Under the pieces are notes generated by a model. The model ran no database searches. It had not been told where the DNA came from and saw nothing but the letters and a program-made list of their open reading frames with translations. A program made the position numbers and the translations under genes. DNA of 16,467 nt from Streptomyces regalis (GTDB lineage: Bacteria; Actinomycetota; Actinomycetes; Streptomycetales; Streptomycetaceae): NCBI RefSeq assembly GCF_001509475.1, contig NZ_LLZG01000063.1:1-16467 (forward strand). The letters are read 5' to 3'. Positions 1 to 7,815 of this stretch are shown here, in pieces (the first letter of the stretch is position 1; every line of letters begins with the position of its first letter).

Positions 1-889
1 GCACCGTCCCGTCCCCCAGCACCTCGGCGACCACATCCGCCACCGCCCCCGCACACCCCGCCCCCACCGCGGCCACGAGCTGCGCATGCCGCCGCCCGCA
101 CTCGGCGCGGGTCCGCCACAGCACATCGGCAAGGTTGTCGCAGCCCCCGAGCAGCCGCCCGGAACCGATCGGCGCAGCAGCCCGCATCCGCTCGGGCCGC
201 GGATCGCAGGCGAAGACCGACCGCAACGCCACCACCATCTGCTCCGCGGCGGCGAGCACCCGCCGCTGCCCGTCCGTCTTGCCGGCGACACGCAGCGGCA
301 GCAGCGCGGTACCGAGCCGGTCGTCGGGCAGCGGCGCCCGGGTCACCGGCGACTGACCGGCCGTATGCCAGGCGGCCTGCACATAGGGCCGACTCGGATC
401 GCGCAGGGCCGTCTCCAGCAGGACCAGACCGCCCGCGCTCAACCGCTCCCCCACGATGCGCAGTTCCGGCTCGGCCTGTACGGCGACGTCGAGCCGGACC
501 GGGCCCTCGGGACCGTCGGCCGTGCAGCCGATACGGAAGCCACGCCGCCGCTGGGCGTCGGGCCGGGCCCGCTCGGGCACGCAGGCCACCGGATCGGCGA
601 ACACCTCACCGACCCCGGCGCCCCCACCGAGCCGTGCCAGCGCCTCGTACGCCCGCAGTGCGGTCGTCTTCCCGCACCCGCTCGGCCCGGCGAAGAGTGT
701 GAACGCGCCGAGCGGGAGCACGGCCCCCCGGACCCCGGCGAACGCGGACAGCCGCAGCTCGGTGACGCGAGGCCGGGCGGTATGCGCCTCGTCCGCGGAC
801 TGCACGGAAGGCGAGAGGGAAGCGACACCTGACACAGATGACACAGAGGACACCCGCGACACAGACGACGCAGAGGACTCGGACGACAC
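1..889 (-). CDS. AAA-family ATPase, N-terminal part (runs off left edge)
   Basis: The frame is open from the start codon to base 1, so only about 296 residues are visible and the C-terminus is outside the window. A Walker A loop (GPSGCGKTT) lies near residues 68-76. It follows a short beta-strand segment (VTELRLSAFAGVRGAVLPLG) typical of SMC/RecF-like AAA ATPases, whose first strands precede the P-loop. Walker B and the signature motif would lie beyond the edge. The first roughly 25 residues are a Ser/Val-rich low-complexity stretch encoded by an imperfect repeat. An ATG at 895 abuts GGAG with no spacing. The GTG at 889 sits 6 nt from the same GGAG, so I prefer it. The gene is in the same orientation as the SepF-like gene, about 93 nt downstream of it. 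The substrate is unknown. ATP binding is well supported; the function is not. Confidence 0.75.
   Translation of the reverse strand, partial: MSSESSASSVSRVSSVSSVSGVASLSPSVQSADEAHTARPRVTELRLSAFAGVRGAVLPLGAFTLFAGPSGCGKTTALRAYEALARLGGGAGVGEVFADPVACVPERARPDAQRRRGFRIGCTADGPEGPVRLDVAVQAEPELRIVGERLSAGGLVLLETALRDPSRPYVQAAWHTAGQSPVTRAPLPDDRLGTALLPLRVAGKTDGQRRVLAAAEQMVVALRSVFACDPRPERMRAAAPIGSGRLLGGCDNLADVLWRTRAECGRRHAQLVAAVGAGCAGAVADVVAEVLGDGTV
831..889. repeat. Imperfect GACACAGA/GACGACAC-type short tandem repeat
   Basis: The + strand here is a run of degenerate units such as GACACAGATG, ACACAGAGGA and GACACAGACG. On the reverse strand it encodes the SSV/SVS-rich N-terminus of the ATPase. Such runs change length by slippage, so this N-terminus is probably disordered and variable between strains. 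Confidence 0.6.
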
Positions 890-982
890 GGCCATCTCCG
901 GACCGTAGGCCCCCTGCCGTCAGGCGAACCGTTCCACCCCCGCACCCTTCCTACGATCGAGGGACCGCCCACCCTGCCCCCC

Positions 983-1372
983 TCACGAGCCCGGAACCCC
1001 AGCCCCCTCCATCAACCCGCTCACCTCGGTCCCCGGCGGCGTCAGCAGGAACACATTCCGGTCCACCCGGTGCATCCCGCTCGCCAGCCCGAAGACGACG
1101 CCCGTGCTGAAGTCGAGGACGCGCTTGGCGACCTCGGTCTCCGCCCCTGTCAGATCCAGCAGCACCGGGATCCCCGCCATCAGCGTCTCGGCGACATCGC
1201 GGGCATCCGCGAACACGTTGACCCGCAGGACCACAAACCGGCGACGCGGCTCCGTCACCGCTTCCGGGGGCACTCGATGGTCCACCGCGGACGGCCAGGC
1301 GTCTCGGCCGCGCAGCGGCACGACCTGGGCGAGCCCTTCCCACTGTTCATCGGTGACGTCGTGGCTGTTCAC
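983..1372 (-). CDS. SepF-like cell division protein
   Basis: 129 residues from the chosen GTG. The C-terminal two thirds is a SepF domain: a strand VVLRVNVFADARDVAETL, then IPVLLDLTG, a helix AKRVLDFSTGVVFGLASG, and a final strand VDRNVFLLTPPGTEV. SepF proteins anchor and bundle FtsZ at the division site. Streptomyces carry sepF in the division cluster plus stand-alone SepF-like (Sfl) paralogues. The absence of ftsZ/ylmD-type neighbours suggests this is one of the paralogues. The N-terminus (VNSHDVTDEQWEGL) lacks an obvious long membrane-binding helix and Pro-rich linker, so it is shorter than canonical SepF. The GTG at 1372 is preceded by a GGGGGGAG ribosome site. An in-frame ATG at 1417 would add 15 residues but has no such site. 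Confidence 0.85.
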   Translation of the reverse strand: MNSHDVTDEQWEGLAQVVPLRGRDAWPSAVDHRVPPEAVTEPRRRFVVLRVNVFADARDVAETLMAGIPVLLDLTGAETEVAKRVLDFSTGVVFGLASGMHRVDRNVFLLTPPGTEVSGLMEGAGVPGS

Positions 1373-1522
1373 CGGCTCCCCCCGTGTTGATCTGCCTTCC
1401 ATGCCTGCACCAGCCAATTCTTACGCCAAGTCACCCGTTCGGCCCAACAGCGACACGATCCGCGACCGCATCGCGCCGTCCCGCACCCCTCACATGCCCC
1501 TCACATCGGGCCATCGGCGGCT

Positions 1523-1572
1523 GTGTGGCCGACGTAACTCCTCATGATCAAGGGATGTGACATCGACGTAAC
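1523..1572 (+). promoter_or_regulatory. Two GTNAC-n6-GTAAC elements, possible GlnR boxes before the nitrate reductase gene
   Basis: GTGTG-n6-GTAAC (1523-1538) and GTGAC-n6-GTAAC (1557-1572) repeat with a 34-bp period. Both have spacers ending in CGAC. The second matches the a-site/b-site layout of actinobacterial GlnR boxes (GTNAC, 6 nt, GNAAC). GlnR is known to control nitrate assimilation genes in Streptomyces and mycobacteria. The elements lie 53-102 bp upstream of the GTG start. The motif and spacing are seen; binding is inferred, and the first copy is degenerate. Confidence 0.4.
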
Positions 1573-1624
1573 GGGCAATTCGTACGCTTCATGCACCACC
1601 CCGACCGCCGGAGAAGGGCAGCGT

Positions 1625-4600
1625 GTGACCGAGACCACCTCCACGACCCAGGTCCGGACGGTCTGCACATACTGCGGGGTCGGCTGCGGAATCCTGCTGG
1701 ACGTCGGGATGGGGCCCGACGGGCGGCGTACGGTCCTGAAGGCCTCCGGCGACAAGGCGCACCCGGCGAACGCGGGCCGGCTGTGCACCAAGGGCGCCAC
1801 GACGGCCGAGATGCTCGCCGCGCCCGGGCGGCTGACGACCGCGCTGGTCAGGGACGACCGGGGCGAGGAACCGGTCCCCTCCCCCATGGCCGACGCCATC
1901 GCCGAGACGGCCCGCCGCCTCCGCACGATCATCGACGAGCACGGGCCGGACGCGGTCGCCTTCTACGTCTCCGGGCAGATGAGCCTGGAGGCCCAGTACC
2001 TCTCGAACAAGCTGGCCAAGGGATTCATCCGCACCAACCAGATCGAGTCGAACTCGCGGCTCTGCATGGCCAGCGCGGGCATGGGCTACAAGCTGTCCCT
2101 CGGCGCCGACGGGCCGCCCGGGTCGTACGAGGACTTCGAGAAGGCGGACGTCTTCCTGGTCATCGGTTCGAACATGGCCGACTGCCATCCCATCCTCTTC
2201 CTGCGGATGATGGAGCGGGTCAAGGCGGGCGCGAAACTCATCGTGGTCGATCCGCGGCGCACCGCCACCGCCGCCAAGGCCGACCTGTTCCTTCAGGTCA
2301 AACCGGGTACCGACCTCGCCCTGCTCAACGGTCTCCTCCACCTTCTCGTCGAGAACGGCCACACCGACCCGGCCTTCATCGCCGCACATACCGAGGGCTG
2401 GGAGGCGATGCCCGAGTTCCTCGCCGACTACGCGCCGGCCGCCGTCGCGGAGATCACGGGGATCGCCGAGGACGACCTGCGCACGGCCGCCCGGCTGATC
2501 GGTGAGGCCGGCGAGTGGATGAGCTGCTGGACTATGGGGCTCAACCAGTCCACGCACGGCACCTGGAACACGAACGCCCTGGTCAACCTGCATCTGGCCA
2601 CCGGTGCCATCTGCCGCCCGGGCTCCGGTCCCTTCTCGCTGACCGGGCAGCCGAACGCCATGGGCGGGCGTGAGATGGGGTACATGGGACCGGGGCTGCC
2701 GGGGCAGCGGTCCGTCCTCGTCGAGGCCGAGCGGGACTTCGTCGAGGAGCTGTGGGAGCTGCCGCCGGGCACCCTGCGCGCCGACGGGGTCGGCAAGGGC
2801 ACCGTGGAGATGTTCCAGAAGATGGCCGACGGGGAGATCAAGGCCTGCTGGATCATCTGCACCAACCCCGTCGCCTCGGTCGCCAATCGCCGTACCGTCA
2901 TCGAGGGGCTGGAGGCCGCCGAGTTCGTCGTCACGCAGGACGTCTTCGGCGAGACCGAGACCAATGCGTACGCCGATGTCGTGCTGCCCGGCGCCATGTG
3001 GACCGAGGGCGAGGGCGTCTTCGTCAACAGTGAGCGCAACCTCACGCTGACCCAGCCGGTGGCCGACCCGCCCGGGGAGGCGATGGCGGACTGGCGGATC
3101 ATCGCGGCCGTCGCGTGTGCGATGGGGTACGAGAAGGGGTTCTCGTACGACAGTGCCGAGGACGTCTTCGAGGAGATACGGCAGGCCTGGAACCCGGTGA
3201 CCGGCTGGGATCTGCGCGGGGTGACGTACGAGCGGCTGCGGGCCACGCCCGTGCAGTGGCCGGCCGCCGAGGTGGACGGGCCGGCGCGCAATCCGATCCG
3301 GTACGTGGAGGCGGACGGCGGGCTGCGGTTCCCGACGGCGAGCGGGCGAGCCGCCTTCCATGCGCGGCCGCACATGCCGGCCGCCGAGATGCCGGACGAC
3401 GACTACCCCTTCGTACTGAACACCGGGCGGGTGCAGCACCAGTGGCACACGCTGACGAAGACGGGGAAGGTCGCCAAGCTCAACAAGCTGAATCCGGGAC
3501 CCTTCGTGGAGGTGCATCCCGAGGACGCGGGGGCGCTGGGGATCGCTGACGGGGACCGGGTGGAGGTCGCCTCACGGCGGGGGCGGGCGGTGCTGCCGGC
3601 GGTGGTGACCGATCGGGTGCGGCCCGGGGGCTGTTTCGCCCCGTTCCACTGGAACGACCTTTTCGGGGAGTATCTGAGCGTCAACGCGGTGACGAGCGAC
3701 GCGGTGGATCCGATCTCCTTCCAGCCCGAGTTCAAGGTGTGCGCCGTCTCGCTGGCGAAGGTCCACGAGCCCACGGCGGCTCCCGTGCCGGACAGGCCCG
3801 TCGAGGCGCTGACGCCGACGGCCGTCACCCCCGGCACGGCCGATCCGTTCGGGCTCGAACCCGCGCCGCCACCCGTCCTGTCCGCCCAGGAGCGTCTCTA
3901 CCTCACGGGGTTTCTCGCCGGCCTCGGCTCCGGCGCGCCGGGTGTCCCCGTGCTCCCCGCGGACGCACCCTTCAGCCCCGAGCACGCGCTGTGGGTGAAC
4001 GGCGTCCTGGCCGGCATGTACTCGCGCACGTCGGCGCAGCCGCGTGTGCAGGACGGCCGTGAGGTCGTCGTGCTGTGGGCCTCGCAGACGGGCAATGCCG
4101 AGGAGTTCGCCACCGCCACCGCCGAGCGGCTGGGCGCGGCCGGGCACCGCACCACCCTGGTGGGCATGGACGAGACCGATGTCGGCGCGCTCGCCCGCAC
4201 GGCCGATCTGCTCTTCATCACCAGCACGTTCGGCGACGGTGACGCGCCCGACAACGGGTCGGGCTTCTGGGACACCCTGGCCGACGAGGGAGCTCCACGG
4301 CTGGACGGAGTGCGGTACGCCGTGCTCGCCTTCGGCGACTCGTCGTACGACGACTTCTGCGGGCACGGGAGGCGGCTCGACGCCCGCCTCGACGAGCTGG
4401 GCGCGGTGCGCCTGGCGCCCCGTACGGATTGCGAGCCGGACTACGAGCCGTCGGCCGGTGTGTGGCTCGACCAGGTCCTCACGGCGCTGGGCGGCAGCGG
4501 CACGGACGTGCCCGCGGTCGAGAAGCCGCAGGCCCCGAAAGCCGGTCCCAAGCCTGCTCCCACCGCCGCCCGCCTTGTCGGCAACCGGCTGCTCAGCCGG

Positions 4601-5665
4601 CCCGGCGCGGGCAAGGAGGTGCGGCGCTTCACCTTCGACACGAGTGGGACCTCGCTGACGTACGAGGCGGGCGACGCGCTCGGCGTGCGCCCGGTCAACT
4701 CGCCCGCGCTGGTGGAGGAGTGGCTCGCGGTGACGGGCGTCGACGGCTCAACTGCCGTGCAGCTGGACGGGGTTGGCGAGGTCTCCTTCGCGCAGGCCCT
4801 GCACCGGCACCTCGACATCACGAAGATCACCTCTGGCCTGCTCCGCTTCGTCGCCGAACGCGTCCGCGACGACCGGGAGTTGCGTCGACTGCTGCGTCCC
4901 GACAACAAGGACGGTCTGGCGCAGTGGAGTTGGGGACGGCAGGCGGTGGACGTCATCGCCGAACACCCCGTGCGGGCGGGCGCCGAGGAGTGGGCCGGGG
5001 TACTCAGGAAGCTCCAGCCGCGCCTGTACTCCATATCGTCCAGCCCCCTCGTCGACCCGCACAGCGTCTCGCTGACGGTCTCCGTCGTGCGGTACGAGAA
5101 CCTGCACGGCCGGCCGCGCGGCGGGGTCTGCTCGCCCTTCCTCGCCGACGCCGAGCCGGACACCGAGGTGCCGGTCTTCGTGCAGCGCTCCCCGCACTTC
5201 CGGCCGCCCGCGGACGCCGCCACGCCGATGGTCATGGTCGGCCCCGGCACGGGTGTCGCGCCCTTCGTCGGCTTCCTGCAGGAACGGCACGCGCTCGGGC
5301 ACAAGGCGCCCAACTGGCTGTTCTTCGGGGAACAGCACCGGGCCAGCGACTTCTACTACGAGGACGAGCTGACCGCGCTGCTCGATGAGGGCGCCCTCGC
5401 CCGGCTCGACACCGCGTTCTCCCGTGACCAGCGCAACAAGGTGTACGTCCAGGACCGGATGCGCGAACACGGCCCGGAGCTGTGGCGCTGGCTCCAGGAC
5501 GGTGCCCACTTCTACGTCTGCGGCGATGCCTCGCGCATGGCCAAGGACGTGGACCAGGCGCTGCGGGACATCGCCGTCGCGCACGGCGGACTGGAGGAGG
5601 CCGAGGCGTCGGCGTACGTGAAGCAGCTGGCGGCGGCGAAGCGGTACGTCCGAGACGTCTACTGA
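1625..5665 (+). CDS. Assimilatory nitrate reductase fused to sulfite-reductase-type flavoprotein
   Basis: 1346 residues, two enzymes in one chain. The N-terminal half is a molybdopterin oxidoreductase. Cys14, Cys17, Cys21 and Cys54 form a [4Fe-4S] site; Cys147 in [10 protein letters not shown] is the expected Mo ligand of Nas-type nitrate reductases. The dinucleotide-cofactor domain starts near 595. A linker of CysJ-like helices ([15 protein letters not shown]) leads to a flavodoxin domain from about 813 ([11 protein letters not shown]), an FAD domain with RLYSISSSP at 1133, and an NADPH domain with GPGTGVAPF near 1205 and [14 protein letters not shown] near the end. The layout implies NADPH to FAD to FMN to Fe-S to Mo, reducing nitrate to nitrite in the cytoplasm without a separate reductase partner. 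The GTG at 1625 has GGAGAAGG 7 nt upstream. An in-frame ATG at 1544 would add 27 unlikely residues overlapping the putative operator. No nitrite reductase or transporter is nearby. Confidence 0.93.
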   Translation: MTETTSTTQVRTVCTYCGVGCGILLDVGMGPDGRRTVLKASGDKAHPANAGRLCTKGATTAEMLAAPGRLTTALVRDDRGEEPVPSPMADAIAETARRLRTIIDEHGPDAVAFYVSGQMSLEAQYLSNKLAKGFIRTNQIESNSRLCMASAGMGYKLSLGADGPPGSYEDFEKADVFLVIGSNMADCHPILFLRMMERVKAGAKLIVVDPRRTATAAKADLFLQVKPGTDLALLNGLLHLLVENGHTDPAFIAAHTEGWEAMPEFLADYAPAAVAEITGIAEDDLRTAARLIGEAGEWMSCWTMGLNQSTHGTWNTNALVNLHLATGAICRPGSGPFSLTGQPNAMGGREMGYMGPGLPGQRSVLVEAERDFVEELWELPPGTLRADGVGKGTVEMFQKMADGEIKACWIICTNPVASVANRRTVIEGLEAAEFVVTQDVFGETETNAYADVVLPGAMWTEGEGVFVNSERNLTLTQPVADPPGEAMADWRIIAAVACAMGYEKGFSYDSAEDVFEEIRQAWNPVTGWDLRGVTYERLRATPVQWPAAEVDGPARNPIRYVEADGGLRFPTASGRAAFHARPHMPAAEMPDDDYPFVLNTGRVQHQWHTLTKTGKVAKLNKLNPGPFVEVHPEDAGALGIADGDRVEVASRRGRAVLPAVVTDRVRPGGCFAPFHWNDLFGEYLSVNAVTSDAVDPISFQPEFKVCAVSLAKVHEPTAAPVPDRPVEALTPTAVTPGTADPFGLEPAPPPVLSAQERLYLTGFLAGLGSGAPGVPVLPADAPFSPEHALWVNGVLAGMYSRTSAQPRVQDGREVVVLWASQTGNAEEFATATAERLGAAGHRTTLVGMDETDVGALARTADLLFITSTFGDGDAPDNGSGFWDTLADEGAPRLDGVRYAVLAFGDSSYDDFCGHGRRLDARLDELGAVRLAPRTDCEPDYEPSAGVWLDQVLTALGGSGTDVPAVEKPQAPKAGPKPAPTAARLVGNRLLSRPGAGKEVRRFTFDTSGTSLTYEAGDALGVRPVNSPALVEEWLAVTGVDGSTAVQLDGVGEVSFAQALHRHLDITKITSGLLRFVAERVRDDRELRRLLRPDNKDGLAQWSWGRQAVDVIAEHPVRAGAEEWAGVLRKLQPRLYSISSSPLVDPHSVSLTVSVVRYENLHGRPRGGVCSPFLADAEPDTEVPVFVQRSPHFRPPADAATPMVMVGPGTGVAPFVGFLQERHALGHKAPNWLFFGEQHRASDFYYEDELTALLDEGALARLDTAFSRDQRNKVYVQDRMREHGPELWRWLQDGAHFYVCGDASRMAKDVDQALRDIAVAHGGLEEAEASAYVKQLAAAKRYVRDVY

Positions 5666-6229
5666 CCGACCGCCGCCCGGGACCTCCCCACCAGCCCCCG
5701 GGGATCTCACACCTGCCTCACACCGGACTCTTCACCTCCCTGGGCGCCTCGCTCACCCCAGTGGCGCCGCGTCCTGACCCTCCTCGAGGACATCAGCCTT
5801 TTCATCGGTGTCGCCGACGCGGAAGGCCACAGGTCCCGCGCCCAAAAGGGCGGATGCGACCTCGATGCCGCGGCCGGCGGCAGCCGTCGAGCACACAAGC
5901 TCGGCCGTTCACGGCCGAGAAGGTGACGTACGGCTATCCGCCCCGGCGACCATGGTGTGCCTCGGCTTCGGATTCCTGCCCTCGTACGGCCGCCTCGGCC
6001 ATCCGGCGATCGTGGCGCTGGCCCTGCTGGTGCCGGTGGTGGTGCGGTGGCCGCGGATCGGGCTGGGCGGGCGGCTCGGGGCGGCCGGACTGGCTCGGGC
6101 GGCGTGTCTGGGAGCCGCGTGTGCGGCGCGGGGAGCTGGGCGCGCGGCCACTGTCCTGTCGTGGTGCGCGTTCGTTCTGGCGACCCGTCGCCCTTGGGCT
6201 CGAAAGCCTGTGGGGACTCGGTAGGACCG
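5666..6229. other. Gene-poor stretch after the nitrate reductase gene
   Basis: I see no gene I would defend here. Two pieces look faintly protein-coding on the + strand. One is around 5762-5923 (WRRVLTLLEDISLFIGVAD), with no start codon or ribosome site. The other is a hydrophobic stretch from an ATG at 5952 to 6224 (HPAIVALALLVPVVVRWPRI), also without a ribosome site. Both could be decayed gene ends. The CCCGGG pair at 5676/5697 could form a weak terminator with a 15-nt loop. Confidence 0.4.
5900..5919. repeat. Perfect 8-bp hairpin with TTCA loop
   Basis: The arms 5900-5907 and 5912-5919 are fully complementary around a TTCA tetraloop. No U-tract follows on either strand, so a factor-independent terminator is not clear. 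The same tetraloop occurs in the transposon-end hairpin at 6304-6319. This leaves open that the two hairpins were the paired ends of one decayed element. Confidence 0.4.
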
Positions 6230-6336
6230 ACCGAAATGGCAGCGCTGGTCGATGAAGCAGGAAGCCGTGGTCGTACTGCGTTGTGTGGTACGGGCCAGAA
6301 TGTCCCGGCTTCAGCCGGGAGGGCGCGTCAATACCT
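6230..6336 (+). mobile_element. Remnant of the right end of an IS200/IS605 (tnpB-type) element
   Basis: The 3' tail resembles the end of a tnpB gene: in one frame it reads KACGDSVGP, in another SMKQEA, both like Streptomyces TnpB C-termini. It is followed by a hairpin with arms 6304-6309 and 6314-6319 (CCCGGC/GCCGGG, loop TTCA) and then GAGGGCGCGTCAA. This hairpin followed by AGGRNGTCAA is the usual layout of the right end of this family. The intact element further right has the analogous order: hairpin, AGGA, GTCAC. Nearly all of tnpB is missing, so only the end survives. Family assignment rests on the end structure, not on a preserved protein. Confidence 0.5.
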
Positions 6337-6590
6337 GATGCTGACGCCGTTGTGGATGGCGTCGGCGGCGGAGTTCGTCGGCGCCTGGCAGCCCCGCCCG
6401 CTGGTACTGCCCTCAGGCGTGGCTCGCGGTGGCGACCGGGACGCCTCCCCTGGACATGCGGGTGGCGTCGGTGCGCCGGGCGACGCCAACTGCCGTGACC
6501 CGTCTGACCATTAAGGTCACCAACACCGGCGCCGCCGCCCTGACGCCCCACTTCACGCTCACCACGGGCCAGGGCATGAACCCAGCGCCG
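6337..6590 (+). pseudogene. Frameshifted gene fragment following the transposon end
   Basis: Directly after the transposon end a reading frame gives MLTPLWMASAAEFVGAW and LVLPSGVA. A different frame then continues with LAVATGTPPLDMRVASV and TIKVTNTGAAALTPHFTL, up to about GQGM. The two parts read as one protein with a frameshift near 6415-6425. The second part alternates hydrophobic and polar residues like a beta-sandwich domain. The fragment stops abruptly about 4 bp before the stop codon of the YceI gene on the other strand, so its 3' end was lost. I do not recognise the family. There is no start codon with a ribosome site. Confidence 0.45.
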
Positions 6591-6593
6591 ACG

Positions 6594-7109
6594 TCAGGCT
6601 GCCGTGGTGCGGGTGAAGCGGAGCGTGGCGGCGACCGTGGTCAGGCCGCGGATCATGCCGGCCTGGTTCCAGCCCATGCCGAACTGGTCGCGGTCCACGG
6701 TGAACTCGGCGTCCAGAGTGAGCGCGTCGGCGTCCGCGCCGACGAGGCGGGCGGTGAAGGACTTGGGGCGGCTGATGCCGCGGACGGTGAGCTGACCGAC
6801 GACGTGCACGCTGTCGCCGTCACGGAGCTCGGCGCTGCGGACCGAGAAGGTGATCTCGGGGTGGTTGGCGGCGTCGAAGAAGTCGGCGGAGCGCAGGTGC
6901 TCGTCGCGCTTGGCGTTGCGGGTGTCCAGGGAGGCGACGTCCAGGGTGATCGTGCCGACGGCGGAGCCGTCGGGCCGGACCTCGCCGTTGCCGGTGACGG
7001 CGGCGAAGGCGCCCTTCACGGTGACCAGGCCCCAGAACGTCTTGTGCCGGAGAGCGACGGTGGTGGCGGGGTCGAGCTGCCAGGTTCCGGTTTCGACGGC
7101 AACGGTCAT
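6594..7109 (-). CDS. YceI-family lipocalin-like protein
   Basis: 171 residues, full length for the family. It opens with TGTWQLDPATTVALRHKTFW, the first strands of the YceI barrel. It continues with GTITLDVASLDTRNAKRDEHLRSADFFDAANHPE, the most conserved family block (charged RDEHLRS then FFDA). Next come VVGQLTVRGISRPKSF and a final strand VAATLRF. YceI proteins form an extended lipocalin barrel that binds isoprenoid or quinone-like lipids in family members of known structure. There is no signal peptide, so it should be cytoplasmic, unlike the periplasmic E. coli protein. The ATG has AGGAG 9 nt upstream. It diverges from a MarR regulator across 117 bp containing a perfect palindrome, so repression by that regulator is likely. 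Confidence 0.92.
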   Translation of the reverse strand: MTVAVETGTWQLDPATTVALRHKTFWGLVTVKGAFAAVTGNGEVRPDGSAVGTITLDVASLDTRNAKRDEHLRSADFFDAANHPEITFSVRSAELRDGDSVHVVGQLTVRGISRPKSFTARLVGADADALTLDAEFTVDRDQFGMGWNQAGMIRGLTTVAATLRFTRTTAA

Positions 7110-7160
7110 GATCTTTCACTCCTGAGCATCGGGGCAGATCCGGACACATCCGGGGGTGTA

Positions 7161-7206
7161 ATCCAAATTTGGATGACCTCACGCTAGCCGATACTCCAAT
7201 TTTGAA
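7161..7206. promoter_or_regulatory. Probable MarR operator pair between the YceI and MarR genes
   Basis: A perfect 14-bp palindrome, ATCCAAATTTGGAT, spans 7161-7174. A second, imperfect copy (TCCAATTTTGAA) spans 7195-7206. Their centres are about 33 bp apart, close to three helical turns, so two dimers could bind the same face. MarR repressors commonly bind 14-18 bp AT-rich palindromes in the intergenic space they share with a divergent target. TACACT at 7214-7219, just beyond the second copy, is a plausible -10 box for the MarR gene. Its ATG follows 7 nt later, suggesting a leaderless transcript. Confidence 0.7.
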
Positions 7207-7226
7207 CAACAGCTACACTCGAAATC

Positions 7227-7706
7227 ATGGCCGACTTCTCCGACTGCCCCTCCGCCTCCGGCGGACTCCTGCCCGGCGAGCTGCACGCCTGGATGCTGAT
7301 GCTGGCCGCGACCGGAGCCGTCGAGCAGGAGCTGCGCAGCGTCGTCAAGGAACGGCTGGACGTCTCGCACGACGAGTTCCTCGTCCTGTGCCTGCTCGCC
7401 GCGGACCCCGGCCAGGCTCTGCGCATGACGCGGATCGCCGAGCTCCTGGGCCGCCCCAAGACCCGCCTCACCTACCAGATCGCCTGCCTCCAGCACGCCG
7501 GCCTGGTCACCCGCAAGTCGGTGTGCGGCGACAAGCGGGGCGTCGAGGTCGCCCTCACCGAGAAGGCTCGAGGTCTGTTCAAGGACGCCTCCGGGGTTCT
7601 CGCCGAGACGGTCAAGGAGGCGCTGGCGCGGTTCATGGGTCCCACCCAGCGCGAGGCGATGTGCGCGCTGATGCCCGACTTCGCGGCGGAGGCGACGCCG
7701 GAGTAG
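7227..7706 (+). CDS. MarR-family transcriptional regulator
   Basis: 159 residues. The winged-helix core is visible as a helix VSHDEFLVLCLLAADPGQAL, the recognition unit MTRIAELLGRPKTRLTYQIACLQHAGLVTRK, and the wing VCGDKRGVEVALTEKARGLF. Flanking N- and C-terminal helices are expected to dimerise. Cys7, Cys57 (LVLCLLA), Cys90 (IACLQ), Cys102 (SVCGD) and a late Cys near 148 could allow redox or electrophile sensing, but no OhrR-type signature is obvious. There is no ribosome site before the ATG. The TACACT hexamer 7 nt upstream fits a leaderless start. It diverges from the YceI gene and very likely represses it and itself through the palindromes between them. The ligand is unknown. Confidence 0.93.
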   Translation: MADFSDCPSASGGLLPGELHAWMLMLAATGAVEQELRSVVKERLDVSHDEFLVLCLLAADPGQALRMTRIAELLGRPKTRLTYQIACLQHAGLVTRKSVCGDKRGVEVALTEKARGLFKDASGVLAETVKEALARFMGPTQREAMCALMPDFAAEATPE

Positions 7707-7748
7707 TCGCGGGTGCGGTTGCGGGTACCCGGGCGGTGCCTGCACCGA

Positions 7749-7815
7749 CCAACACCGAGGAGGGGTTCGTGACTCCTCCCCCCGGATAAATCCGGGGGGC
7801 TTCTCCTGTCGGTGG
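7749..7815 (-). ncRNA. Predicted 3' part of a TnpB omega/reRNA with its guide
   Basis: In TnpB systems of this family a noncoding RNA covers the tnpB 3' end up to the right transposon end, and the adjoining flank supplies a 16-20 nt guide. Here the scaffold part would include the 9-bp hairpin 7778-7799 and end at GTCAC (7773-7769). The guide would then be read from the reverse strand starting at 7768 (GAACCCCTCCTCGG). No transcription evidence is available, and the 5' end inside tnpB cannot be placed. Confidence 0.4.
7778..7799. repeat. Right-end hairpin of the IS element
   Basis: The arms 7778-7786 and 7791-7799 form a perfect 9-bp stem around a TAAA loop (TTTA on the transposon strand). 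It lies 16 bp after the tnpB stop codon and 5 bp before the presumed cleavage sequence GTCAC. It is a likely TnpA binding site and also a transcription stop for the leftward transposon genes. Confidence 0.75.

Noticed and set aside
1589..3517. Long reverse-strand open frame (642 codons) opposite the nitrate reductase gene
   Set aside because: It is the GC-bias mirror of a well-supported gene; its translation is rich in G, R, L and V with no domain.
5676..5703. CCCGGG...CCCGGG as terminator of the nitrate reductase gene
   Set aside because: The stem is only 6 bp with a 15-nt loop and alternative pairings; too weak to list as a terminator.
5952..6224. Possible small membrane protein starting MVCLGFGFLPSYG
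   Set aside because: It has one or two hydrophobic stretches but no ribosome site, an arginine-rich tail and no known family, and it sits in transposon debris.
7760..7789. Start of a gene (GAGGAGGGGTTC then GTG) at the IS right end
   Set aside because: Only a few proline-rich codons precede the transposon hairpin. It may be an interrupted start, but no remainder is found on the other side.
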